From: Stentor coeruleus
Lineage: Eukaryota; Ciliophora; Heterotrichea; Heterotrichida; Stentoridae
NCBI GenBank assembly: GCA_001970955.1
Contig: MPUH01000019.1
Coordinates: 62,001 to 126,000, forward strand
Reading direction: 5' to 3'
Length of the DNA: 64,000 nucleotides
Under the pieces are notes generated by a model. The model was not told the DNA's origin. It searched no databases and worked only from the letters and a program-made list of their open reading frames with translations. The translations under genes were made by a program, and so were the position numbers. Each line of letters starts with the position of its first letter. Position 1 is the stretch's first letter. Positions 11,201 through 22,671 of the stretch are shown here, one piece after another.

Positions 11201-11747
11201 TCGTGGAACCGAGCCTTCTGTATTTTACTTTGAAGTTACAAGATCTGTAATTTATATTTAGCTTTTTAAATCAGATTCAAAAGATTGGCCAAGTATTAAT
11301 AAAGGATATCATATCGCCCTTGAAAACACACCAATAAAAGGAAGCTCATATGATGGTAAAGAGTATTTAATATTTAGAATCAATCTTGAAACTTGCTTAG
11401 AAGTTAAAATTAAACTTGATATGGCAAATTCTATATTAATGACAACTCGTACTTTTATTTACAATTTTTATTTAGTTGTTTCTGCAGGTATTGGATCGAT
11501 TTTTGGGTTTCTTGAGTTATTTGTTATAGCAATGTTAGTTTATGAGAAAACTGAAAATACTATTTATATGAAAATTAAAGCTAAAAGGTTACTTTTTAAA
11601 ATCATTCAGAAAAGAGTTGGGGTGTTATTATCGTTTGATAATGTTAAGATGAATAGAAAATTAGCGATAAAAGGAATTGTAATTCCAGAGATACTTAATA
11701 CTTCAACTTTCGGTCCGATACCTGATACTTCAATTATTGATAAGTAG
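8265..11747 (+). CDS. Kelch / cysteine-rich / three-pass membrane protein, paralog 1
   Basis: Five exons: 8265-8761, 8777-9370, 9386-11246, 11262-11362 and 11378-11747, giving 1140 residues. All four introns are 15 nt (for example GTAAAGAATATTTAG). The fourth has no in-frame stop and is inferred from the paralogs, where the same position is a stop-containing intron. The protein starts with a signal peptide (MFYLLLHCVLSLEITPIP), then has about ten kelch-type strands ending in FGG, WG or GG up to about residue 640. A cysteine-rich GCC2/GCC3 (ephrin-receptor-like) stretch follows at about 650-745, with repeats of the CxxCPxGT/SY type. Membrane segments lie near 765-787, 812-833 and 1045-1073. 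The segment between the last two carries cysteine pairs and is probably extracellular. Likely a cell-surface protein; ligand unknown. Confidence 0.9.
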
Positions 11748-12680
11748 GATTAATATAATTAAGTATTATTATGGAGCTAAATTCTTGATTAAAAAATAAT
11801 TTTTAGTTGAAAAAGTTTATATTTTATGAAAAAAAGGTAGAATAGGGCTTAAATTTATTATTTTATATTAAAAAAGGATGTTGAGATAACTTATAAAATT
11901 TGATAGTTTTTTATAGTGATAAAACTGATAAACTACCTTTTTAAATAAATAAACTTATAAAAATATTAGGATTTATGCACATAAATGTAAGAATAAAATA
12001 TCAAATTTTCATAACTTCTGCTGTTAGTAAATTATAATATGCATAAATTGAAATCAGGATAATATTTTGTATAAAAAAGATATAGATTTCAGCTTTAATT
12101 ATAAATTGTACTTATAATCGAAAAATATTTTTTGAAATAAAATTATTTTAAGTTAGTTGATTAAAATTGAGAAGTTTGACAATAGTAAAATTATTGACTG
12201 TAGATATATTTATTAATATTTAAATATCCTTATACAGTTTTCCAACCTAAGTTGTTCTAGGTAGGATGCTATAATTAATTATATATTTTATATAAGATAA
12301 TATGAAAAATCATACTGAAAATGTATTTTTAGGTTGAATTTATGTAAAAATAAATCATTTTTTAATTGTTTCCATAGTATATGCCTTCTATAAAAGTTAA
12401 ATAAATAACACTAAGATATTTAGGGTTTTAGTTTAATTTCCATAAAAAATAATAAAATTTCAATCGATTAATTGTGATATCGAATTACTCTAATAATTTC
12501 ATTAACCTTTATAGGTTTAAGTATGGATAATAATATTATTATTTACAAAAAAATAATAATAATTTATGTATTGTATTTTAATCTTTGTAAAACTTAAGTT
12601 AATTGTAAAACTTCTACTGCTGTCAAAAGCGCAGAGATGCATTTTATAGACTTTCATGTAGACCAGGCGATATAAATTAA
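11748..12680. other. Intergenic, nothing recognised
   Basis: 933 bp of very AT-rich sequence between two tandem kelch paralogs. No open frame or repeat is seen. The sequence just before 12681 must contain the promoter of paralog 2; a TATAAA-like string lies immediately upstream of the ATG. Confidence 0.6.
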
Positions 12681-15600
12681 ATGTTTTATGTCATACTTCA
12701 ATTGGCTTTGAGCCTTGAAATTTCTCCCATTCCATCTTCGTTAAGTCCTCCAACAGTTCGAAGATCATTATCCGCTGTTTATTCTCCTACCCACAACTCA
12801 GCCTTTTTCTATGGTGGATGCAAATTTTCTGCAGACACATATTCCAATATCATGTGGGAGTTCAAGCTGACCTCAAATACCTGGAAACATTTAGATATGA
12901 GAACTTCTTTGCTTCCAGAATACAGATACGGGGCAAGTATGGGTTTATACAAAGACTTAATATATGCTTATGGTGGAGCTACTCATTTAGGTCCATCAGC
13001 TGAACTTTGGACATACAACATAACAAATGATATTTGGGAAGAAATAAAACCTTTAGGAGATCGTCCTATAGAATTGTCAATGTCCGGTTTTTGCAGTTTC
13101 GAATGGGAAAATCAAAGCTGGTTTGCTGTATTTGGGGGAAATTCTATGTATTCATCAGGGTCAAATGAACTTTATATGTAAGGAATATTTAGAATGAATT
13201 TCGAAACACAGATATGGAGAAGAATGCCAAAGCAAGGAAATATTCCTGCAGAAAGAGTTGGTTCAGGAATTGTTTTTTATAATGAGGCTTTGTATATGTG
13301 GGGAACAAGTGAAAAAAATCGAAGTTTAGAAGAAAACCAAAGGCTTTATAAATATGATTTGAAGGGTGAAAAGTGGTCATTTTTAGAAACTTATGGTGAG
13401 GTCGCTGAGATAAGAAATCATCATGGAATCGCTCTTATAGAAAATTATTTATATGTCTTTTTAGGCATAGATCATTATAAAAATAAAGAATCATCTTCAA
13501 CTTATAGAGTTAATTTGAATGATGGGAAATGGGAAAAAGTTATGATGACTGGGGATGTTATAACAAGAAATAAATTCGGGTATGTCCAAAGCGGAAAATC
13601 AGTTTGGGTTATATGTGGAACAAATTCAAAAGGCCTTTATAACTCTATTTACAAATATGATTTCTCTATAAATACAGTCACAACTGTTATCAAAAATTAT
13701 AAAATGCCTAAAAGGAGGCATAGTTATTCATTTAATAAAATCGGAACCAATATTGTCATGTTTGGAGGATATGATTATGATCTTGTGTATTAATTATTTA
13801 GTTTTAGCGACTTGTTTATCTGGGACTTGCAAAAACAAATCTGGTATGATCGAATTCCTGGTGGCAGTGCCCCAAGCCCAAGATTTCATCACTGTAGCAC
13901 AGTTTACCAAGGCCTTAATCTAATAATTTTCGGAGGAGAGGATTCAAAAGGTTCTTTTTCTGAGTTTTATCTTTATAATTTTGATAGAAATGCTTGGTCT
14001 ATCATAAAAACAGATATTTCAGTAAGTAAAAAAACATTTTGCTGCATGTCAACTTACAAGAATTTTGTTATTGTTCATGGAGGAAAAACTACTCAATCAA
14101 GTGCAAGTGATGAAGTTCTTGTTTTAAACATGAACACTCGAACTTTAAAAATTTTACCTTCTTATTCTGCTAAGGATGCTGATGCTAAACTTATGAATCA
14201 TAAATGTTGGGTAAGAGAAAAAGATGATGATATTTGGTTTATTTTGTCTTTAGGTGAAAGGTCTGATCTTAGTCCATCTTCATCTATATATAAAGCTAGT
14301 ATAAAAGACTTATGGGAAAAAAAATCCTTATATTGGACAATACTAAAAGATACATCAAACAGTACAATAGTAAACTGGGCCAGTAGTGGTTATGCTTTAA
14401 TGAACGATTGGCTTATTCAAATTGGTGGAAGTAGACTAGTACTATACGCTTCTTCTCTAATAAACATAATCCCATTATCAGAAAATTCTAATCCACAAAC
14501 TTTATCAGATGAATCCAACGATATTTTTTGGCATAAACATGGAGTAGAGCATTTTGGCCGAGATCTCATAATAGCATATTCAGGGGCAACTTCAGGTGAT
14601 TTAATAAAAAAAGAATTCGTCATAAGTCAAATGTATAAAATCAGTCCTAATGATAATGAAAAAAAATATTTTCTTTGTAGTACCGGAACTTATGGCGAAG
14701 ATTGTCTTCCATGTCCATTTGGCACTTATTCTGATATTATTGGAGCTGAAGTATGTAAAAAATGTCCTGCTGGGACTATGGGAACTTATATTGCCGCTAC
14801 AAGTTTATATATGTGTTTACCTTGTCCTTTTGGTAGTTTTACAGCAAATGAAGGTAGTGCTTTCTGCCAAAACTGTGTTTCAGGTTTTTTTTGCCCTGTT
14901 GGGAGTACAGAATATTCTTTGTCTTTTAATACCCCTTCAATTGAAATCATCAGACCAGAAGCTTATAGTAAAATATTATCAGACCCATTTAAAGGTAAAG
15001 TTTATTATATTGTTTACTTTTTCTCAATTACTATATTAATAAGTTCCTGGTGCTGGGTTTGGGTCAGAAGAAAAATAAGAAGAGTTGATTATTTTTCTGA
15101 AAAACACCCTACAAATGAAAATGAGCCTATAATAAAATTAAAAACTACAATCGGGGGAATTGTTACTATAAGTTTTACTTTATTTGCTATTATTTACGTT
15201 ACTGAACTTTTGAATATGTATTTCAACGATAATATTATAGAAGAAAAATCTTTAGTCCCTTTTGTAACCCTTAATGAGAATTTTATTGTATCAGTTTTTA
15301 AAATAACAATAGAATTGTTTTATTATCGAGGGAGTTGTATTGATCAAAATAATCAAGACAACTGCATATTTGATCTTTATACTGAAAGTTCAGGTGTTAA
15401 ATGGATAAGAAGTTGTAAAAAAGTTAAACCAAGTACTTGTGTTATTGAGTTATCTTGTTTTAACTGTGAAATTCTTGGTAATGAGAATATTATTAACAAA
15501 ATTTGTGAGTTTGGGAGTTTTGCTTCAGGAATCCGAGTTACAGTTTCATCTGATTCTTCAATTCCTGAATCTATAAGTTCAGTATCTTATTATATTAATC

Positions 15601-16175
15601 ATAATGATGGCAAAGTATTTCGTGGAACTGATTCTTCGATATTTTTTTATGGGATAACAAGATCTGTATTTTTTATTTAGCTTTTTTTATCAGAACCTAG
15701 TGAATGGCCAAGTATACAAAAAGGATATCATATCGCTCCTGAAAGTAGTCCTATTATAGGAAGTTCATATGAAGGAAAAGAGTAATTTTTACATAGGATA
15801 AATTTAGAAACTTGCTTACAATTTCAAGTCAATTTAGAAATGACAAATTCTATACTTGTTATAAAAAGGAAATTTATTTTAAGCTTTGTTATGCTGGTTT
15901 CTACTGGAATTGGGTCAATTTTTGGGTTTTTAGAACTGTTTGGGATTGCAATGATTTTATTTGAAAAAATTGAAGATTATGTTTATAAAAAAATTAGCAT
16001 TAGGAAATCCTTAGTTATGATAACGAAGAATAGAGTCAGGATTTTATTTTCGTTTGACTATGCAAAATTATCGACTAGGGTAAGAAAATCATGGACTTCA
16101 ACTTTTGAGGGGTATTTTAATATGATGCTGAAAAAAAACCCACAAGACAACCTTTCTATAGAGGAAATAAGTTAG
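12681..16175 (+). CDS. Kelch / cysteine-rich / three-pass membrane protein, paralog 2
   Basis: Five exons: 12681-13177, 13193-13786, 13802-15665, 15681-15781 and 15797-16175, giving 1144 residues. Exons 1, 2 and 4 have exactly the same lengths as in paralog 1 (497, 594 and 101 nt). All four introns are 15 nt and contain an in-frame stop, so splicing is required: GTAAGGAATATTTAG, GTATTAATTATTTAG, GTATTTTTTATTTAG and GTAATTTTTACATAG. Same architecture as paralog 1: signal peptide (MFYVILQLALSLEI), kelch blades, cysteine-rich segment with YGEDCLPCPFGTYSD, and three membrane segments. It is the closest relative of paralog 1 and faces paralog 3 tail to tail, with 187 bp between stops. Confidence 0.92.
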
Positions 16176-16362
16176 TTTAGATTTATTTGGTTTAAAGAAT
16201 TTGATTTAGTTATTAATTTAGTTTATATAATTATAGAAAATATAATATTTTATTCAAGTTAAATAAAAAATAAATTTTATGATAGTATAATCAAGAAAAG
16301 CATTCTACATAATTATTTAATATTCCATTTAAACTTAACTTTATTTTTTATAAATGGATTAT

Positions 16363-19300
16363 TTAATTATCTAAGTCAGCTACTTGAGTTGTATCTAAAT
16401 AAGTTGGACCAACAGGGAAGATAGTAGAAGGACTATTTCTCGTCTTAAAATTACCAGAACGTGTTGGACTAGTACTATAGCCTAATTTTTTACCAGTATC
16501 AGGTCTTTGATATTCAAAAGAATTAGCTATATTAAACCTGGCTCCAATAACAGAAACAAGATTTTTTTGAGATTTGTACCTTTTAGTAATAAACTCCTCA
16601 ACTCTTTCAGTCATTATCATTGCCATTCCAAACATTTCAAGAATACCAAAAACTGATGCTATAGCTGAACTAATAGTTAACATAAAAGTTAACTTGAAGA
16701 TTCTTTTTGTTACAAGAACCGCCCCACTCATTCCTAGATTTATAGTCACTCCAACACATTGCTCAAAATTTATACTGTATAAATATTACTCATCTCCAGA
16801 TAATGAGTCACCATGATTTGGTGAGTTTTCCTGTCCTATATGATAGCCTGTAGTACCAGTTGGCCAATCGGAAGAATCTGATTCAAATACCTGAATATGA
16901 ATTACAGATCTAGTAACTTCGAAGAAGAACTCAGACTTTTGAGTTCCTCTGAATACTGTACCATTTTTGTATTCAAGTATGAATGATTCTTTACTAGCTT
17001 CTCCTGGTATTGATGAAGATGATTCTACAGTAACTCTGATTCCTGAAGATAAAGCTGCAAACTCACAGAAATTATAAGTTATTGAACTATCTCCATTGAG
17101 AATAAGACCAGATTTTTTAAATCTTACTCTGCAGTTATTAGAATCCCTAGGTTTATAGCAAGTAACTTCTCCATCGATATCAGTAAAAAATCTATAGAAA
17201 AACTCGCTACATTCTGTGTAGCTATTAGCTTTAGCTATAGCTTCATCTTTATTTTTATTATCCTCATCTTTAGATTCATTTAAAATTTCTTCTAAAATAC
17301 AAGTTCCTGGGTAATACAAAAAATCAGTATCAATAATAAAACTATCTGCAGCAAAAATTTCTTCACGAGTTATCGCAGGAACAAGAGCTTTAGTTTCTAG
17401 TATATTATTTTCTCTATAAGCTGTAAACTGTTGTGCTATAAAAATTACCTGAAAAATACAAAAAACAGTTGTAAATAGTCCTCCTAAAGATGTTCTGAAT
17501 TTAACAACAGGTTTTCCGATTTTTGTGTTATGTTTTTCAGTAAAATAATCAATTTTAGATAATTTATTTCTGAAATTCGGGTAAAAAAGATACATTAGAA
17601 ACAATAAAGTTCCAGTAAAATACACAAAGTAATAAACTCTACCATCAAAAGGATCAGATGATTTTGAAGCATAATCTTGAGGTTGGTGATCATAGTTTTC
17701 TATAGTTTCATTAAGAAAAGATTCATTAATACTTCCAACAGGACAATAGTTCCCTTTTCCACATTCTAAACATCTTTCTTTTCCAGTCTGATTATTGAAG
17801 AAGTTAAATGGGCAAGGAAAGCAAGACTCCTTACTTGATGAAGCTAAATTTTTATTATAAGTTCCTTCAGGGCAAAAATCACAGGTTTTATTGCCTGTAT
17901 CTTCTTTGTATGAGCCATAATCACATGGTAAGCAATTTTCTCCATAAGTTCCTGAACTACATTCAATTATGTCAAATTCATTAAATTTATTAGGATGTAT
18001 TTTGTAAAAATGGGTTAAAATAAAATGCTCTTTTATCATATTACTATATCCTGCCCCTGAGAATCCTATATAAATATAGTTTGAATAATGTTCTGTATCA
18101 ATTGAATATAAATAAGTTTTATTTTCGTAATCAAAATCATGAATATCAGCTGTAGTGTTAGTACTATCTTCATCTATTTTAACTGCAAAAATTTTGTTAG
18201 AAGTGTACATTGACCATTTTTTACCTCCTATAATAATACACCAATTTGATGTTGAAGTAACCCCAGCTGCAGACCAACTATAAGATTCATTCAAATCCAC
18301 AAGTGCACGAGCAGTAGCCTTTTCAGCTTTGTTATCAATATCGTAATTCAAAAAGAATATTGAATTTGAAGTTTTTCCAGTGATATATTCTCCTGTTGCA
18401 ATAAAAATATCTAAAGTTTTACCATCATGAGCATGATGACACCAACATTTGTGGTTAAATAATTTAAGTTTTAATGAAGGTATGTTGTATGTATCAGCAT
18501 AAGTTACATCTAAATTATGCATATCGACTGAAATAATTTCTGATGAAACTGATGATGGGGTTTTTCCTCCGTGAATTATAACAAATTTTTCATGAGTAGT
18601 CATACAGCAGCCGTATCTTGGCTCAGGTTTAGGTGTTGGGAAAAACTCAGACCATTTATTTGTTCTAAGATTGTAAATGAAGAAGTCGTTGAATTCTGTG
18701 TCGAAATCTCTCCCACCAAATACAACTAAATAAAGACTTTGAAATATAGCACTACAATGACCATAGCGTGGAGCTGGTGGAGTTCCGCTTGCAACAACTT
18801 TTGCCCATTTTTCTGTTATTAAATCAAATATATAGACATCATTATATCTGCTTAGAAATTACATTTTTTCATGATCAGCTCCTCCAAATAATATAAGATC
18901 TGTGCCTACTCTAAATAGTGTATAACTATGCCTCCTATCGAAAATATAGGTATTTTCAAAGAGTTCAGTCATAATTCTATTTTCGAAATCCATCTTGTAA
19001 ACAGAATTGAATTCACTTTCTGAGTCACCTCCACAAAAAAGATAATAAACCCCCCCATCAGGGACAGTAGCAAACATACTTAATTTCATGTTAATTGCTT
19101 TATCAAAAACTTTCCACTCTCCTTTTTTAATATCAAGTTCTAGCACATCTTCAAACTCAATATTTGATTGTAAATCCGATCCGTACATAACAAACATAGA
19201 ATTTTTATAAACAGCAAGGCCATGAAAACTCCTCGGCTTAAAAGCATCTAGGTTTTTATAATCAGTTTCTAAAATACTCCATTTTTCTGTAATTAAGCTG

Positions 19301-19974
19301 AAAACATATACAGCAAGTGATTCATTTTTTTCATTTCCTTCACTCATTCCCCATAAATATAAACTATTATCTTCAGTATTAAAATCCATTGCTGCACCAA
19401 CTCTAGGTTTAGGCATAAAATCATTTTTATATTGTTTCCATTCTAATGTATGCAAATTCAATCTATATTAAAATTACATATAAAAATTGTTGGTAGCTGA
19501 AGTTTCACTATAACCTCCAAACATAGCCATATAGTCAATATTATTCCATTCATAATTTGCATAAGCTGAATAAGCTACTGGACCAGGTTTATCACCTTTA
19601 ATATCATTTTCAAACCAAACATTTTCTGTTACATTAAAGCTCCAAAAATCAGCACTAGGTCCATGATCACAAGCACCACCATACATGTAAATCATATCAT
19701 CTACTGTTGCCATTGCTGAAGCCACACGTCCTTCAGGCATAACTGGAGTTGTTAAGCTTACTTGTTCCCAATCCTTGTTGTCAATTCCAAATTTCCACAT
19801 TTGATCACTGTAGGGTTCACCAAATTGACTGCCACCTCCAAATAAAAACGCATGGTTTATTTCATCACAATGTATACCTGATGCTGAGCGTCTTGGAGTT
19901 GGAGGAGTTAAAAACTTTGGTATTGCAGTAACATTTAGACTCTGAACCAGATCAAGAAAAAAAATAACCAGCAT
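16363..19974 (-). CDS. Kelch / cysteine-rich / three-pass membrane protein, paralog 3
   Basis: Five exons read on the minus strand: 19974-19478, 19462-18863, 18847-16906, 16890-16790 and 16774-16363, giving 1183 residues. Introns are 15 nt at the same four positions as in paralogs 1 and 2. The third (16905-16891, GTAATTCATATTCAG) lacks a stop and would add VIHIQ if retained. Signal peptide MLVIFFLDLVQSLNV. Kelch strands include AFLFGGGSQFG, IYMYGGACDHGPSADFW and LILFGGADH. The cysteine-rich part has CSSGTYGENCLPCDYGSYKEDTG. The second membrane segment is followed by an acidic, lysine-rich insert not found in paralogs 1 and 2, and a third membrane segment lies in exon 5. A likely surface protein of unknown ligand. 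Confidence 0.92.
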
Positions 19975-22671
19975 TGGTGAATTTATAATAATAAGAATAA
20001 TATATTCAAAAAAATATAAGTATAAGCATTTATTTCAAACTAAGAGTATTTCTAATCTTTGTACGATTTTTATACAAAATAAGCTATAAAGTCCAAAAAG
20101 GATTAAGCATATCTAATATAATAGCTAGGAAGACTGCTATATTTTATTAATATTATGATATACTATAAGAACTTTAATATTCTATTAGACCCTCCCAAGA
20201 ATGAAGTTGATTGTTGTAAACCTAAGCCAAAAAAAGTAATAAAATATACTCAGTAGTTTCAAGTTTTTTCTGGAGAATTTGATTAGATTGAATACTTGAT
20301 CTATGCTTGTTTTCAAGAGTTGCATAAGCTAATAATAAATTATAAATTATAAACTAAAACTATATGATTATCATTATTTATATTTAGGCTTAGGCTAATA
20401 CTAGTTTATATTCAAATATTTTTTTTTTAAGTAACTATAGTGTTATATCTGGCGATGATAATAAACAACTAGCCTGAGAATGAGAATTTTTGTATTGAGA
20501 TAAAGAACTTTAGCTAAAAATTGTAAGATAAGTTGTATTTATATTTATAAAATATATTGGTTAGCAATATAGCTTATGATCAATGCTTACTGCAAAACTA
20601 AAATTTTATTCACATATCAGGGCATACATTAAATTCGAAGGCCTTAACTCTAGACTTTATATTTTTTTCTAATCTATGGATCATCGAGTATTGAAAAAAA
20701 AATTAAACCGCGCTATTATTATTATCAAAATTTTTGCTTGATTTATCCTACTTTATTAACTAGTGATGTTTAGAAATAGATTAATTATCTTAAATTGGTA
20801 GGATAAACATAATTCATAGTAGTACTTTTAATCTAAAAGCTTAGAATTAATTTTCGGTAATTCAAAAATAAAAGAAAATATTGAATAGTATAAGTTTACT
20901 AATGAGGCTTTTTTATTCTAATAATAAGTATTTAGTGTATTTAATCTATTTTAATAACTATAAAAGATTTAGGACTTAAAGCTAATCTAATATTAGTAAG
21001 TAATAAATGTTTGCTTAAAATCAAAAACTCCTGTTAATCAAGCCAAATAGTCGGAAAAAAATCCAAATAATTATAGATCTTCAGATAAAAGGTCAATATA
21101 ATCAATGATTTACTGCATCCTTAAACTTACCCTTAGCTGATTTCTACTATAAATTTTAAATTACACCATACTATTTTCCAATAAAAAGTCCTAAAGCTTT
21201 TATCTGTCAAATTTTTTTATGCTTATTGAAATTCATTTTAGATTTTCTTCAAGATTTTTTCCAGAGACTATTATTCAATTAAAACAATATCATCTATCTT
21301 CTATTCTATGAGTAGCATCACTAATTATCTTGAAAAATACTAGCATCTTGATCCTAATTGCAATATCTAAAATATATTCAAGATATGCTTTGCTTGTAAT
21401 ATATTTTACTTCACATCATCTAACAAAATGTACAAAATTAGAAATTTTTCGTGAAAATATATAAACTAAAGCGAATAAAATATGTTAAAATCTCATATCT
21501 TTTCTTAGGTTATTAATTATTGGCTTAGTTATGATAAATTTAAAAAAATCAAAAAACTGGAAATATCAAACGTTTAAATTGGCAGAAATTAGTATTTTGT
21601 TAAAATTTGGAAAGATGCAAAAACTTAAATAAGAATTTTTCGATTTATCCTTAAGTCTTGCAAGCAAATTAATTATTAATAAATCATCAGAAAGATATTA
21701 AAGTGAAATAATATAGATAAGATAAACTAAACTAGGTGAGTTTTGATGATAAAAAAAAAAATTTATTTTTATTATAATATTCAGGATATCTATATGCAAA
21801 GCATGGGAGAGAATATCAAAGTAAACCATAAAAATCGATGGAATAAAGTTAATTTATTAAACAAAAACTTAATAGATATTGAATTAGTAAACTAAGAAAA
21901 TTTAATAAAGATTAAAGAAGAGGCTAGTTTATCATATAATAGCAAGATTTCTTCAGATGATTATTTAGAAATTGATGAATATTTACTTATTCAAGATAAT
22001 TTTTATGTGAAAAAAGTTCTTGAAATGATTTTATTACATTCAAGTTTTCTGAATTCTAAGATGAAAAAATCTGTTTTATCTGAATAGCTGGAAGAATTAA
22101 ATTTATACAGAAATCCTACAAATTCATTGAACAACAGGATATTGCCATCAATGAAAAACTAAAAAACTTGAGAGATATTAAAAAAAGCCAGGAAGAAAAA
22201 AAAGGCGAATGATTTATAAAATGTAACTAGCTATTCTAATTAACGCTATTTAGACTTAAAAAATCTTTTGGATTAATATAAGCAAAAGTATCAAGAATAT
22301 CTTAATAGTTTTTTTTTTGCATATATAAACTGGGTGAATATATTTATGCTTTAATGCTTATAAAATACTTCAAAGTATGGTGAATAGAGGAACAATATGA
22401 AATGAGTTAAAAGTGGGGTGTATTGATATAGAAAAAGTAATAAGTAGATATTATTGATAGGATAATATATATAAAGGGCTAGAAAATATATAAAATATAA
22501 GCACAAAAGAATTATTAGGTATAGCAGATCAGCATCTAAAATCTAAATTACTATAATAAATTATCAAAAAAAGTCTATTTTTAAACTATTATATAAGCAA
22601 AAAAATATTTGCATAACTTACCTAATATTATAACTTAAATTATATAACTTTATCTTTTATAAATGGATTAT
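19975..22671. other. Long AT-rich spacer with decayed coding scraps
   Basis: 2.7 kb without an intact gene, unusually long for this compact genome. Several stretches read like protein for 40-100 codons when scattered stops are ignored, for example on + near 20160-20360 (DPPKNEVDCCKPKPKK) and 20400-20690. These fragments are too short and interrupted to classify, and AT-rich DNA can imitate coding sequence. The right end (about 22577-22671) is the conserved 3' flank shared with paralog 5. Confidence 0.4.
21794..22175 (+). pseudogene. Possible decayed protein-coding fragment
   Basis: From the ATG at 21794 one frame reads as polar, lysine/glutamate-rich protein for about 125 codons (KISSDDYLEIDEYLLIQD, KKVLEMILLHSSF) but is interrupted by more than one in-frame stop that cannot be explained by a 15- or 16-nt intron. 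Family not recognised. It may be the remains of a host gene or chance open sequence. Confidence 0.3.

Noticed and set aside
19975-22671. Use of TAA/TAG as glutamine codons in the spacer frames
   Set aside because: Treating TAA/TAG as Gln opens frames of 80-100 codons here, but with TGA as the only stop such lengths are expected by chance at this AT content, and intact neighbouring genes clearly use all three stops.
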